The notes: a model not told the origin generated them from the letters alone. A stretch of DNA of 64,000 nucleotides from Bacteroidales bacterium (GCA_027859205.1 JAQIBH010000090.1:1-64000), one strand, 5' to 3'. Shown: positions 16,551 through 26,354, counted from the first letter of the stretch. Numbers and translations: made by a program.

Positions 16551-17603
16551 ATGAAACAAATTTTACTAAGCATATTAACAATTTTGTTAGCTTTTAATTC
16601 TTTTTCTCAAAACCCTAATTCAATTGAAAATGAGATTAAAGAGATAAGAAAAAATGCAAGTCTTAAATATAATGAGGGTGTTAGATTTGCAAAAGAAGGG
16701 AAATACACAGAAGCTCATAAAAAATTTGATCAATCTTTGTTTTTGTATTCTGATTTTGCGCTGCCTTATCTGGAAAGAGCTAAAATAAAAATTATACGAC
16801 AAGAGTTTGACTTAGCAATGAATGACGTTGCAAAAGCAATTGAACTTAACGACGGTTTGGGCGAAGCGTTTTATATTAGAGCATATATGAAATTATTAAT
16901 GAATGATCATCAAAATGCATTAACAGATTTTACACATGCAATACAAAAAGGATTCACCGAATCAGAATCTTATTATTACCGAGGTTTAATGAATTTTGAA
17001 TTAGGTGATTATAACAGCTCACTTATCGATTTTACATTAGCAATTGATAAAAATTATGATTTTGCGTATGCTTATAACGAACGCGCTAGCTCTAAAAGGA
17101 TGCTTGGAGATTTTCATGGTGCGATTCATGATTATAAGCAAGCATTAGCATATGACTCGACCATTATCGTTGCATATGATAATAGAGGAAGCTGTAAAAT
17201 AAAAACCGGAGATTTTGAGGGCGCTATAGAGGATTATACAAAGGCTTTTCAAAAAGACCCAGAGTATTATTTGGCAATAAATAATAGAGGAAGTGCCTAT
17301 TATCAAATGAGTAATTATGAATTAGCACTAAAAGATTTTACTAAAGTTACTGAAATGAACAAAGAATATGCTCCAGGCTATAATAACTTAGGAATTACAA
17401 AGATCCAACTTGCAAACTATTTGGGTGCTGAAAAAGACTTAGATAAAGCCATAGAATTAGATCCAGAATATGGTGCAGCGTATGTAAATAGGGGATATGC
17501 AAAGGAATTTTTAGGAAAATTTCCTGCTGCATGCGCAGATTGGAAAATGGCAATAGAACTTGGAATAGAAGAAGCTGAGAAATATATTACCGAATGTGAA
17601 TAA
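16551..17603 (+). CDS. secreted TPR-repeat protein
   Basis: 350 residues with a signal peptide (MKQILLSILTILLAFNSFSQ) followed by about eight to nine tetratricopeptide repeats that fill the rest of the chain (for example GDFEGAIEDYTKAFQKDPEY and GAEKDLDKAIELDPEY). TPR arrays act as protein-binding scaffolds. It lies 17 bases before the PorE-like OmpA gene in one operon, so a role in an envelope assembly is likely. No lipobox is seen. Confidence 0.88.
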   Translation: MKQILLSILTILLAFNSFSQNPNSIENEIKEIRKNASLKYNEGVRFAKEGKYTEAHKKFDQSLFLYSDFALPYLERAKIKIIRQEFDLAMNDVAKAIELNDGLGEAFYIRAYMKLLMNDHQNALTDFTHAIQKGFTESESYYYRGLMNFELGDYNSSLIDFTLAIDKNYDFAYAYNERASSKRMLGDFHGAIHDYKQALAYDSTIIVAYDNRGSCKIKTGDFEGAIEDYTKAFQKDPEYYLAINNRGSAYYQMSNYELALKDFTKVTEMNKEYAPGYNNLGITKIQLANYLGAEKDLDKAIELDPEYGAAYVNRGYAKEFLGKFPAACADWKMAIELGIEEAEKYITECE

Positions 17604-17620
17604 TATAAATTGTATTTAAA

Positions 17621-19699
17621 ATGAGAATATTTAAAATAACTATATTATCGCTTTTTATCCTATGTGCAAATAGTCTTTTTAGTAAGGCTCAGGAAAATCT
17701 GAAAATTAAAAAAAGCGACTTTAAAATAGAAATAAAGGAAGTAGGTTTTAAAGATGCTTGGAAAGATATAAAAGAAGGAGAAAAGCTATTTACAGCGGGA
17801 TTAGGTACTTTCCCCAATGCCTTGGTTTATTATTTAAAAGCAAATAAATATAATTCAGAGTGCGCTAAGCTAAGTTATAAAATAGGTGTTTGTTATTTAG
17901 CAACAGATAAGTTTTATTATGCTACAGAATATTTGGAAAAGGCTTATTTAAAAGATAATAACATTGCTGACGATGTTCATTTAATGTTAGCTAGAGCTTA
18001 TCATTTGAATCTTGATTTTGATAATGCTATCGAAAATTATAATGCTTATTACAATTCTTTTTCAGTGAAAAATTTGGAGAAATATGATATCAGTGTCGAT
18101 AAATACATAAAAGAATGTAAGTATGGGCAAGAACTTGTCAATAGTCCAGTAAGGGTAATAATTAATAATTTGGGTGAAAGAATTAATTCTGAATTCGACG
18201 ATTACAATCCTGTATTACATCCTAATCAAAACTTATTGTATTTTACTTCACGATGCAATGTTGATAAAAAAGACAAAAGATTAAAAGTAGATAATAAGTA
18301 CAAAGAAAATATCTTTATTTCTGAACAGGCAGGTGAGCTATGGAGAAAACCCAAAATTATTGAAAATAAACTTGATTCAAAAAGCAATGAGTCTTTATTG
18401 ACATTATCATCTGATGGAAGTAAAATATTTTTATACAATGGTGAAGAAAATGGCGGTGATATAATGGTAAGTGAATTGAAAAAAGATAGTTGGAAATCAC
18501 CTAAAAGAATATCTGGCAGGATCTTATCAAAAAGCAAAGAAACTACAATTACTTTTAGTCCTGATGAAAGTGAAATGTTTTTTGTATCCAACCAGTACGG
18601 TACTATTGGTGGTATGGATATTTTTTATAGTAAGATAGATGCTAAAGGTAAATGGACTGAACCAATGAATATGAATGCGGCCATTAATACTCCTTATGAC
18701 GAAGAAGCTGTTTATTGGCATCCTAAAGTAGATAAGTTATATTTTAGTTCACAAGGTCATAATTCAATGGGTGGATTTGATGTATTTGTAATGGAAAGAG
18801 ATATAAATGGTGTGTGGTCAAGTCCAGAAAATTTGGGATATCCAATTAATACACCAAGCGATGATATTTTCTTTAAAATGGACGAAACAAATAAACATGC
18901 TTATTATTCATCTGTTCGCGATAATGGTTATGGTGGAAAAGATTTATATAAAGTAATAATACTTGGTGAAGAAAAAATGTTAAAACTAAAAACTGATGAT
19001 ATTTATTTAGCATGGAATCATATACCAATTGATGATTTATTTTATCATGTGCCCTCTGAAATAAAAGTAGACACTGCCTTATTTATGGTTGGAATGGTTA
19101 CAGATTCTAAATCGGGCGAATCAATAAAACTTACTAAAATTGAGGTAATTGATCTTGAGTTAAGCCAGGTTGTTGCAACAGGATTAACAGATACAGCAGG
19201 AATGTATCAAATAAAAATTCCTAAGAATAAGGATTATGGAGTTGAGGTTACAGCCAAAGATTATTTGTTCTTTGTTGAAATTGCTTATTTATCACAAAAA
19301 CAGGTTGTTAAAAGTAAAATAACAGTGAATTTCCAATTAGATAAGATCGATGTTGGTGCAACAATGGTTTTAAATAATATTTTCTTTGAAACAAATAAAG
19401 CAACAATAAAGGTTGAGTCTACTACAGAACTTGAACGTCTTGCAAATCTGTTGATTGAAAATCCTACAATTCGACTTGAGATTTCTGGACATACAGATAA
19501 TGTAGGTTCGTTCCGAGCAAATCAAAAACTTTCGGAATCTCGTGCTAAAAGTGTTGTTGATTATATGGTTAGTAAAGGTGTTGGTTCAAGTCGTCTAGAG
19601 TATAAGGGTTATTCTTTTAATCAACCTATTGCCGATAATAATACAGCTGAAGGACGTGGTAAGAATCGTCGTGTAGAGTTTAAGGTACTGAGCAAATAA
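17621..19699 (+). CDS. PorE-like OmpA-family protein (TPR, beta-propeller, CTD, OmpA)
   Basis: 692 residues with the domain order of the type IX secretion protein PorE: signal peptide (1-23), TPR region (about 45-170), PD40/WD40-like propeller blades (about 190-450, with YFTSRCNVDKK, TFSPDESEMFFVSN and LYFSSQGHNSMGGFDVF), a carboxypeptidase-regulatory-like domain (about 485-570), and an OmpA C-terminal peptidoglycan-binding domain (about 580-690, SGHTDNVGSFRANQKLSESR). PorE is about 670 residues and anchors the PorLMNKP apparatus to peptidoglycan. Many Bacteroidota have several proteins of this build, so this may be a paralogue. Confidence 0.85.
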   Translation: MRIFKITILSLFILCANSLFSKAQENLKIKKSDFKIEIKEVGFKDAWKDIKEGEKLFTAGLGTFPNALVYYLKANKYNSECAKLSYKIGVCYLATDKFYYATEYLEKAYLKDNNIADDVHLMLARAYHLNLDFDNAIENYNAYYNSFSVKNLEKYDISVDKYIKECKYGQELVNSPVRVIINNLGERINSEFDDYNPVLHPNQNLLYFTSRCNVDKKDKRLKVDNKYKENIFISEQAGELWRKPKIIENKLDSKSNESLLTLSSDGSKIFLYNGEENGGDIMVSELKKDSWKSPKRISGRILSKSKETTITFSPDESEMFFVSNQYGTIGGMDIFYSKIDAKGKWTEPMNMNAAINTPYDEEAVYWHPKVDKLYFSSQGHNSMGGFDVFVMERDINGVWSSPENLGYPINTPSDDIFFKMDETNKHAYYSSVRDNGYGGKDLYKVIILGEEKMLKLKTDDIYLAWNHIPIDDLFYHVPSEIKVDTALFMVGMVTDSKSGESIKLTKIEVIDLELSQVVATGLTDTAGMYQIKIPKNKDYGVEVTAKDYLFFVEIAYLSQKQVVKSKITVNFQLDKIDVGATMVLNNIFFETNKATIKVESTTELERLANLLIENPTIRLEISGHTDNVGSFRANQKLSESRAKSVVDYMVSKGVGSSRLEYKGYSFNQPIADNNTAEGRGKNRRVEFKVLSK

Positions 19700-19727
19700 G
19701 ATTTAATAGTAAGAATTAAGAAAATTA

Positions 19728-19770
19728 AAAGGACAGAAAATTCAATACTGAATTTTCTGTCCTTTCTTTA
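19728..19770 (+). terminator. strong terminator after the OmpA gene
   Basis: A perfect 17-bp stem (AAAGGACAGAAAATTCA and its complement) with a four-base loop ends in CTTTC and a T-rich tail. It closes the TPR-OmpA operon. Confidence 0.9.
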
Positions 19771-20331
19771 TTATGGTCAATTTAATAAATTTGTTTTCAA
19801 ACAAGCATTATTAAAATTATTGAACCGTATATAATTGGAATCAAGGATACATTTTTCTTAAAAATAAGGTCTGAAAATACCGAAGCCAATGTTATAAATA
19901 GTATATACAATCGACATTGAAAGCGGATTACGATGAATAGTAAAACCATTTATACCAACAAACATAATAATTATGGAGAAATAGTTAAGGTCAACCTAAC
20001 TTGATGCATTTAGGTCGCTCTTTTTAGATTTTTTTTTTTTAAAAAGATGTAAACAATTCAATCGTGCATGCCGTCCACCATATTCTTCTTAAAATACTCA
20101 CTTAGAATAAATATAGACTAACAATACGATCTAACAAGTAATTTGGGCAGGTTAAAATTCCTCGGATAATTTAAAAATGGTGTTCAGAAGAATTTGCGGA
20201 AAAACCGATTAGAATGATGAAATTTAAAATAACCCCGTTATAAGCTTTAATGCAATTGGAAAATATAACTTTCCCAAGAGGTTGTTTAAAAATTTAATCA
20301 TTATAACTAACGATGCTAAGTGATTATTAAA
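19771..20331. other. long intergenic stretch without a convincing gene
   Basis: About 560 bases lie between two terminators. The only ORF with any look of a protein is on the minus strand at 19797-19949: 50 codons, very hydrophobic, ending ASVFSDLIFKKNVSLIPI plus a second hydrophobic run. It could be a tiny membrane protein or the end of a decayed gene. A T-tract of 12 bases lies at about 20029-20040. A further minus-strand open stretch, read as KAYNGVILNFIILIGF, has no start codon. I see no tRNA or riboswitch. Confidence 0.4.
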
Positions 20332-20367
20332 TAGCAAAAGAGGGATGAAACCATCCCTCTTTTGCTA
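20332..20367 (-). terminator. 16-bp hairpin terminator after the cytochrome gene
   Basis: TAGCAAAAGAGGGATG and its exact complement flank a four-base loop (AAAC). On the minus strand it lies 45 bases after the cytochrome stop codon and continues into TTTAATAAT, so it most likely ends that transcript. Confidence 0.8.
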
Positions 20368-20412
20368 TACACCTTCATAAATAATTGCTATGAAACTATA
20401 ATAATTGAAGAT

Positions 20413-21687
20413 TTATTTTGTTACGTGCATATTTAGTGCTCCAGAAACAGCTTCCTCAAGTGTTTTATCAGGAATTCCATCAGTTGCACTCCTATTATGA
20501 CAACCAAGACATGAATATGCTGGACTTAATGAAGCTGGTCTTGTTGCGTCATCTCGAACTGCAGAACCATCTTCAGTAAACATTGAGTTAGCATCTACTG
20601 TAATTTTCATTAAATGAGAATGTACATCACCTTCAAAGGTACTCTCACCTCTTTTAGCACCTGATTTTGCAGCATATGGCATATGACAATCTATACAAGT
20701 AGCACTTGCACCATGATTAGTTGTTGCTTCTTGAGTAGAATGACAAGTTGCACAATCTTTTGTAATACCATCACCGTCCCATATAACTCGTTTGTGAGGA
20801 TCATGACAAGTTATACAATCCATTCCGTTTGCGCCATGAGCAGTTTTTGTAAATTCATCCCATTGTTCATGATGCTTAATAAATCCACCACTAGCATCTA
20901 TTTTATTTGCATAACCTCTATTATGACATGTTCCACAAAGGAATGTTACGTCGTCACCTAATTCATTTGGAGTTTGAACAATACCATCAACTTCTAATCC
21001 GCCAATTGAATTATCAAGATGAGCAAATTCGTATACTCTATCAATATTATCTGATGAAGGATCTGCAATATGGTCGCTACCAGGTCCATGACAAGCTTCA
21101 CAACCTACACCACCTTCAGTGAAATCACCTAGTCCATCAACTCCTTCAAGCCAAGTGCCATCTTGAGTTCCACCGGTAGTATGACATTTAAAACAGCTAT
21201 AGTTGTATGTTTTTTTATCAGCTGGATGGTAATTTCCCCAACCGTGATTTTCGCCTCCATAAAAATTTATCTGGTTAACACCGAACCCTGGGTTAAATTC
21301 ACTTTCAGCAGTACCAATTATATCGCCATCCGTACCAACGAATCTAGTTTTCCAACCATATCCACCAACAACTCCTGCAATATTATCCCATGTTACGCTA
21401 CCATCAGTTAAATTGTTTAACCAAGTACTTTGAAAGTTATCAACTTCTACTGGGTAAACTGGTCCCAAACTACCATCAGTAATTGTAAATTTGTATGGAT
21501 GTCCAGATGCCGACCAGTCAGAGTATTTTTCCGAGTGACATGATTGACACGATTCTGAGCCAACAAATTCCTTCTCTGTTGGATTTGGTGTTGGATTTGG
21601 ATCGTCATCTTTTGAACAACTTGTAAATCCAATCGACAGAGCTAAAAATGCTATTGCCATAAATCTAATAATTCTTCTTTTTTCCAT
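20413..21687 (-). CDS. octahaem c-type cytochrome lipoprotein
   Basis: 424 residues with eight CXXCH haem motifs: CQSCH, CFKCH, CEACH, CGTCH, CITCH, CATCH, CIDCH and CLGCH. The N-terminus is a lipoprotein signal (AIAFLALSIGFTSC followed by an acidic DDDPNPTPNPT linker), so it is probably anchored to a membrane and exposed to the periplasm or surface. Layout and spacing recall the cytochrome c554/c-prime multihaem group. It would carry electrons, perhaps to an external or nitrogen/sulfur oxyanion acceptor. No quinol oxidase or NrfH-like gene is beside it. The next genes encode a two-component system reading the same way. Confidence 0.88.
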   Translation of the reverse strand: MEKRRIIRFMAIAFLALSIGFTSCSKDDDPNPTPNPTEKEFVGSESCQSCHSEKYSDWSASGHPYKFTITDGSLGPVYPVEVDNFQSTWLNNLTDGSVTWDNIAGVVGGYGWKTRFVGTDGDIIGTAESEFNPGFGVNQINFYGGENHGWGNYHPADKKTYNYSCFKCHTTGGTQDGTWLEGVDGLGDFTEGGVGCEACHGPGSDHIADPSSDNIDRVYEFAHLDNSIGGLEVDGIVQTPNELGDDVTFLCGTCHNRGYANKIDASGGFIKHHEQWDEFTKTAHGANGMDCITCHDPHKRVIWDGDGITKDCATCHSTQEATTNHGASATCIDCHMPYAAKSGAKRGESTFEGDVHSHLMKITVDANSMFTEDGSAVRDDATRPASLSPAYSCLGCHNRSATDGIPDKTLEEAVSGALNMHVTK

Positions 21688-21814
21688 GTTTTAAATATTT
21701 AAGGATTTTAATATCTTTTAATATGGTAAAAATAGAATGCTGTTAGTTTTTTTACAATAGCATAAATCACGTAATTTATGTACCATGAAATACGTAGATA
21801 ATTCTGATCTAAAA

Positions 21815-22462
21815 TTATGATAAATTTATAATATTATTTCGAAGTGCATATTTAACAAGAGCTACGGCAGATTTAACGTTTAATTTTTGCATAATATTTC
21901 TTCTATGCGTTTCTACTGTCCTGATACTAATATTTAAGTTATTGGCAATTTTTTGATTGCTTAAATCTTCAACGATCATTTTAATTATTTCTATCTCTCT
22001 TTTGGTTAAAATTGCTTGTTCATTTTGTTCGGTAACGTTATTTTCAACAAGAGAAATTAATGTTGTAGAAGCATGTTTTCCTATATATTTCTCTCCTTTG
22101 GTGACAGTTTGTATTGCCTCAAACAGTTCAGCCTTTTTTGAATTTTTCAACAAATATCCATCAGCTCCAACCTTTAATAGCTGAATTACATATTCTTTAT
22201 TTTCATGCTGAGTTAGTATGATTATTTTAACTGATTTATTGTTTTCTTTTATTTGTTTTGTAGCCTCAATTCCTGATTTATTGGGCATTGATATATCCAT
22301 AATTATTACATCTGGTTTGAGATTGTTCGCCAGCTCAATTGCTTCTATTCCATCTTTTGCTTGACCAATAATCTCAATTTCACTATTATTAATTAACATA
22401 GCTTTAATACCATCAATTATAATAGAATGATCATCTGCTAATAATATTTTTATTTTTTTCAT
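21815..22462 (-). CDS. NarL/LuxR-type response regulator
   Basis: 215 residues: a receiver domain with the phosphorylated Asp in PDVIIMDISMPNKSG (about residue 55) and a C-terminal LuxR HTH (LTKREIEIIKMIVEDLSNQKIANNLNISIRT shown in parts, about 150-205). Its start overlaps the kinase stop by one base (TAATG), which means translational coupling. It probably controls the downstream cytochrome gene, as NarL-type pairs often regulate respiratory genes; this is inference. Confidence 0.93.
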   Translation of the reverse strand: MKKIKILLADDHSIIIDGIKAMLINNSEIEIIGQAKDGIEAIELANNLKPDVIIMDISMPNKSGIEATKQIKENNKSVKIIILTQHENKEYVIQLLKVGADGYLLKNSKKAELFEAIQTVTKGEKYIGKHASTTLISLVENNVTEQNEQAILTKREIEIIKMIVEDLSNQKIANNLNISIRTVETHRRNIMQKLNVKSAVALVKYALRNNIINLS

Positions 22463-24255
22463 TAGTTTTCTTTTAATGGTATGTCAATTATAATTTCTGT
22501 GCCTTGATTTTTAGCAGAGTTAAAATTAATAAATCCACTAAAAGCAGAAACCCGTTCTTCCATACTTATTAAACCAATTCCTTTATGTTCGGTTCTTAAG
22601 CTTTCGGCTTTTACATCAAATCCAACACCATTGTCTTCAATTACAACACTTACAGTATCGGTATGATTAATAATATGAATATTTGATTGAGATGCTTTTG
22701 AATGCTTAATTATATTATTTAGTGCTTCTTGTATTATTCTATATAATGCTTTTTCTAGTCTTGTATCAAATCTTTTTGTAAAATTGAATGCTTCAAAATT
22801 TATTTTAACACTATGTTTTGATTGAATTTCACTTATTAAATTCTCTACAGCTGTTACTAAACCAAAATCTTTAAGTAAAATAGGAATTAAATCATAAGCA
22901 ATTATTTTTGATTCCTTTATGGTATTGTCGATTAAAGTTTGGAGTCGAACAACATGTTTTGTATACTCTTTTTCCACTTTTGGTTTCTTAGTAAAGTTGT
23001 TTTCAATAGAATAAGATATAGCTGTTAACATTTGACCTAAACCATCATGAATTTCGGATGCAATTCTTAAGCGCTCTTTCTCTTGTGCTTCGTTTATTTC
23101 TATTAAATGCTCCTTACGAATTTTACTCAGTTTTTCTTCAGCCTTCTTACTTTCTCTTAAATCATGAGCAATAAAAATTACTCCAGAAAAATTATCGTCT
23201 CTATCTTTAAGAATCGAGCAAGAAAATAATACGGGAATTATTTCACCTGATTTAGAAATGTATTCTTTTTCTTTATTGTGTTGTGCACCATATTTTATTA
23301 ATTCAGAGGCTTTTAGTTTAAAACCAGATTCTTTATCTTTAATAATTACAGAAATGTTTTTATTAATTAATTCACTTTTACTGTAAGATAACAAATCACA
23401 CGTTGCATTATTAATTGTTAAAATTTCTCCATCAGTGTTTGTAACTAGTAAAGATTCAAACATACCGGTTATTATACTATCAAAATAATCTCTCGAGACT
23501 GTTAAGTTCTCTATTTCTTCAATCATTCTATTAAATGAAATTCCAAGTTCTTCTATTTCATCACCAGTATTTACATTTGCACGTATTGTAAAATTCCCAT
23601 TAGCAATCATTTGTGTTGACTTAACAAGATTTCTAATCGGAATATTTATTCTTTGAACAAATTTTAAACCCCATTTATATCCGATAAAAAGTAATATTAT
23701 GGAAAACCCAATTATTGCTATAATACTGTGTTTTGAGGATGTTTTATATACAACTGTGTGATTAATTATTTCTGCATTTGTTTCAACTAAAATTGACTGT
23801 AAATCAACGTGTATTTCGTTAATGATTATATCAATCTCATTAATAAAGGAATTTGAGACTTTTTGGCTGAAATTATGTTCGGAGAACTCTATTACTATTT
23901 TATTAAATAATTCTAAATTCTGTTTAATTTTTATCATTAATGATTTGTTATGCCTATGTGATAAATTAGATAAACAATTATCAATATTTGAATATGCATT
24001 GTTTAAATAAGAATCATACTTTGCATAGTTATTTTCTTCTTTGTACCGTATATAATCGTATGCTGGGGCAATAATCTGATTTACAGAAATACGTAATTCT
24101 TGTACTGCCTCAAGTTCAATATATTCAACAACGATATTATTAGAAGTGTTTGTTAATACCAAAATACAGACTAAACCGGTAAGGGCAATCAAAACATTTC
24201 CGATTAACATTCCTGTTAAACCTTTAAATAATTTATTTGCTATATTGTTTTTCAT
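22462..24255 (-). CDS. membrane sensor histidine kinase (HAMP-PAS-HisKA_3)
   Basis: 597 residues. TM1 lies at about 12-36, a helical periplasmic sensor at about 37-175, TM2 at about 177-196, HAMP at about 197-250 and a PAS domain at about 258-375 (ESLLVTNTDGEILTINNATC). The HisKA_3 dimer helix carries the phospho-His in RIASEIHDGLGQMLTA, and the ATPase domain shows EALNNIIKHSKAS and IEDNGVGFD. The NarL-family kinase build matches its response regulator. The sensor helices resemble four-helix-bundle input domains; the ligand is unknown. Confidence 0.92.
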   Translation of the reverse strand: MKNNIANKLFKGLTGMLIGNVLIALTGLVCILVLTNTSNNIVVEYIELEAVQELRISVNQIIAPAYDYIRYKEENNYAKYDSYLNNAYSNIDNCLSNLSHRHNKSLMIKIKQNLELFNKIVIEFSEHNFSQKVSNSFINEIDIIINEIHVDLQSILVETNAEIINHTVVYKTSSKHSIIAIIGFSIILLFIGYKWGLKFVQRINIPIRNLVKSTQMIANGNFTIRANVNTGDEIEELGISFNRMIEEIENLTVSRDYFDSIITGMFESLLVTNTDGEILTINNATCDLLSYSKSELINKNISVIIKDKESGFKLKASELIKYGAQHNKEKEYISKSGEIIPVLFSCSILKDRDDNFSGVIFIAHDLRESKKAEEKLSKIRKEHLIEINEAQEKERLRIASEIHDGLGQMLTAISYSIENNFTKKPKVEKEYTKHVVRLQTLIDNTIKESKIIAYDLIPILLKDFGLVTAVENLISEIQSKHSVKINFEAFNFTKRFDTRLEKALYRIIQEALNNIIKHSKASQSNIHIINHTDTVSVVIEDNGVGFDVKAESLRTEHKGIGLISMEERVSAFSGFINFNSAKNQGTEIIIDIPLKEN

Positions 24256-24408
24256 TAATTATATCGTTAATTACTAACTTGTTGTTGTTGAGTTTTAGTT
24301 GAATTGCAGCGCAATATAAAAAAAATATTCAGATATTCGTATCTGTTATTATCTTTTTAAAAGCAGAATTTCGTATTCTTTTATCAAACACTTTTAATAA
24401 TAAAATAT

Positions 24409-24416
24409 TAGCTTTG
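24409..24416 (+). promoter_or_regulatory. -7 box TAGCTTTG upstream of gcvT
   Basis: TAGCTTTG matches the Bacteroidota TAnnTTTG -7 consensus exactly and lies 35 bases before the gcvT start. The -33 element is unclear. Confidence 0.42.
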
Positions 24417-24451
24417 TAATTCAAATATTATTCATAATAAAATATTATATA

Positions 24452-25558
24452 ATGAAAAATACAGCATTTACACAATTTCATATTGATTTAGGAGCTAAAA
24501 TGCTTCCCTTTTGCGGATTTAATATGCCTATTGAATATTCAGGAATTAATGATGAACACATGACCGTTCGTGAAAAAATTGGTGTTTTTGATGTTTCCCA
24601 CATGGGTGAGTTTTGGGTAAAAGGGCCAAAAGCTTTTGATTTAGTTCAGAAAGTAACATCAAACGATGTAGCCGAATTATATAATGGTAAAGTTCAGTAT
24701 TCATGTTTTCCGAACGGTAAAGGTGGAATCGTTGACGATTTATTAGTTTACAAATTTGATGATGAAACTTATTTATTAGTTGTAAACGCAGCAAATATTG
24801 ATAAGGATTGGGCTTGGGTAGCTAAAAATGCAAAGGAAATGGGATTGGAAGTTGGTAAAGAAGTTTACAATGCTTCTGATGAAATTGCTCAGTTGGCTGT
24901 TCAAGGTCCTTTAGCTTTAAAAGCAATGCAAAAACTTACTTCAGCTAATGTTGTTGATATGGAATATTATACTTTTCAAAAATGCGATTTTGCAGGCATT
25001 AAGGATGTTCTTTTCTCTACAACTGGTTATACAGGATCAGGAGGTTGCGAAATTTATGTTGATAATAAAGATGCAGAAAAATTGTGGAAAGCTGTTTTTG
25101 AAGCTGGTGAAGAATTTGGAATTAAACCAATTGGATTAGGTGCGCGTGATACACTTAGGTTAGAATCAGGTTTCTGTTTATACGGTAACGATATTAATGA
25201 TGAAACTTCAGCAATTCAAGCTGGCTTAGGTTGGATAACAAAGTTTGTTGATGGGAACGATTTTATCGATCGTGAAAAGTGGGAAAAACAAAAAGAAGAA
25301 GGTGTTCCTCAAAGATTAAAAGGTTTTATAATGATAGACCGTGGAATTCCTCGTCAACATTACAAAGTGGTTGATGCAGAGGGAAACGAAATAGGCGAAG
25401 TTACTTCAGGAACTATGTCTCCAATAATTAAGCAGGGAATTGGAATGGCATATTTAAATAAGGGTTTTTGGAAATTAGGAACGGAAATTTTTATTGAAAT
25501 TCGAAACAAAAAAATAAAAGCAAAAGTTGCTCGTGCACCTTTTCATGAAAATAAATAA
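24452..25558 (+). CDS. gcvT: glycine cleavage system T protein (aminomethyltransferase)
   Basis: 368 residues, the full family length. Family signatures include [50 protein letters not shown] and the Asp/Arg-rich [21 protein letters not shown]. The protein takes the aminomethyl group from the H protein and gives 5,10-methylene-tetrahydrofolate and ammonia. It stands alone here; the H and P protein genes are not beside it. The serine pathway genes downstream (serC, serA) are metabolically linked through glycine and serine. Confidence 0.95.
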   Translation: MKNTAFTQFHIDLGAKMLPFCGFNMPIEYSGINDEHMTVREKIGVFDVSHMGEFWVKGPKAFDLVQKVTSNDVAELYNGKVQYSCFPNGKGGIVDDLLVYKFDDETYLLVVNAANIDKDWAWVAKNAKEMGLEVGKEVYNASDEIAQLAVQGPLALKAMQKLTSANVVDMEYYTFQKCDFAGIKDVLFSTTGYTGSGGCEIYVDNKDAEKLWKAVFEAGEEFGIKPIGLGARDTLRLESGFCLYGNDINDETSAIQAGLGWITKFVDGNDFIDREKWEKQKEEGVPQRLKGFIMIDRGIPRQHYKVVDAEGNEIGEVTSGTMSPIIKQGIGMAYLNKGFWKLGTEIFIEIRNKKIKAKVARAPFHENK

Positions 25559-25576
25559 TTACAAAATTTTATACTA

Positions 25577-25608
25577 AAAACCCTACTATTTTATAGTGGG
25601 GTTTTTTA
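25577..25608 (+). terminator. terminator after gcvT
   Basis: AAAACCCTACTA pairs with TAGTGGGGTTTT (with G-T pairs) around TTTTA, followed by more T. An ATG at 25596 lies inside this hairpin and is not a credible start for the next gene. Confidence 0.85.
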
Positions 25609-25637
25609 TTAACTTAGCTAGTTTAAAAACTATTGTT

Positions 25638-26354
25638 ATGTACAAAATAGAAGTTTGTTTATCTCCTGAGTTATTCGATAAATATACTTTAGAAAATAAA
25701 ATTGTTGTTATAGTTGATATTTTGAGAGCAACAAGCATTATAACCACAATGTTTCATAATGGACTTAAAAAGTTAATTCCTGTAAATAGTTTAAAGGAAG
25801 CTAATAAATATAAAAACGATGGATATTTAGTAGCAGCTGAGCGAAATGGACGGAAAGTAGATTTTGCCGATTATGGAAATTCTCCTTTCGAGTTTACAAC
25901 TGAAAATCTAGAAGGAAAAACATTGGTTTATAGCACTACAAACGGAACAAATACAATAAATATAGCTGCTAAATCTGAATCTGTTTTAATTGCATCGTTT
26001 TTGAATTTATCAAGTGTAGCTCATTATGTAGTAAATCAAAAAAAAGATGTATTAATTCTATGCTCTGGATGGGAAGGTAATTTTTGTATTGAGGACTCAT
26101 TATTTGCAGGTGCGTTAACCGAAAAATTACTAACTAGTAAAAATTTCACTACGAATTGTGACTCAGTAATTTTGTCTTTAGATTTATGGAATATTGCAAA
26201 AATTGATATCAATCAATATATAAAAAAAATATATCAATACAATCGTTTAATAAATCTTGGCATGGAAGAAATTGTTAATTATTGTTTTAGGATTGATATG
26301 ACAGAGGTTTTACCTGTTATTGAAAAATATTACTTAGTTAACATAAATAAATAG
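25638..26354 (+). CDS. ComB-like 2-phosphosulfolactate phosphatase family protein
   Basis: I place the start at 25638 (MYKIEVCLSPELFDKY), giving 238 residues. An earlier in-frame ATG at 25596 falls inside the gcvT terminator. Family features are VVIVDILRATSIITTMFHNG, ADYGNSPFEF, VYSTTNGTNTI and CSGWEGNFCIEDSLFAGAL. In archaea ComB makes sulfolactate for coenzyme M. Bacterial homologues are widespread without the rest of that route, so the true substrate here is open. No ComA or ComC gene is adjacent. Confidence 0.85.
   Translation: MYKIEVCLSPELFDKYTLENKIVVIVDILRATSIITTMFHNGLKKLIPVNSLKEANKYKNDGYLVAAERNGRKVDFADYGNSPFEFTTENLEGKTLVYSTTNGTNTINIAAKSESVLIASFLNLSSVAHYVVNQKKDVLILCSGWEGNFCIEDSLFAGALTEKLLTSKNFTTNCDSVILSLDLWNIAKIDINQYIKKIYQYNRLINLGMEEIVNYCFRIDMTEVLPVIEKYYLVNINK

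Noticed and set aside
19797-19949. 50-codon hydrophobic minus-strand ORF as a real gene
   Set aside because: No family resemblance, no start context or promoter box, and the flanks carry stop codons in all frames. Kept only as part of the intergenic note.
20200-20320. Integron attC-like site around CCGTTATAAGC and TATAACTAACG
   Set aside because: The cores do not match GTTRRRY/RYYYAAC and no matching inner arms are seen.
25596-25637. Earlier ATG for the ComB-like gene
   Set aside because: It lies inside the gcvT terminator hairpin, and the extra residues do not look like the family N-terminus.
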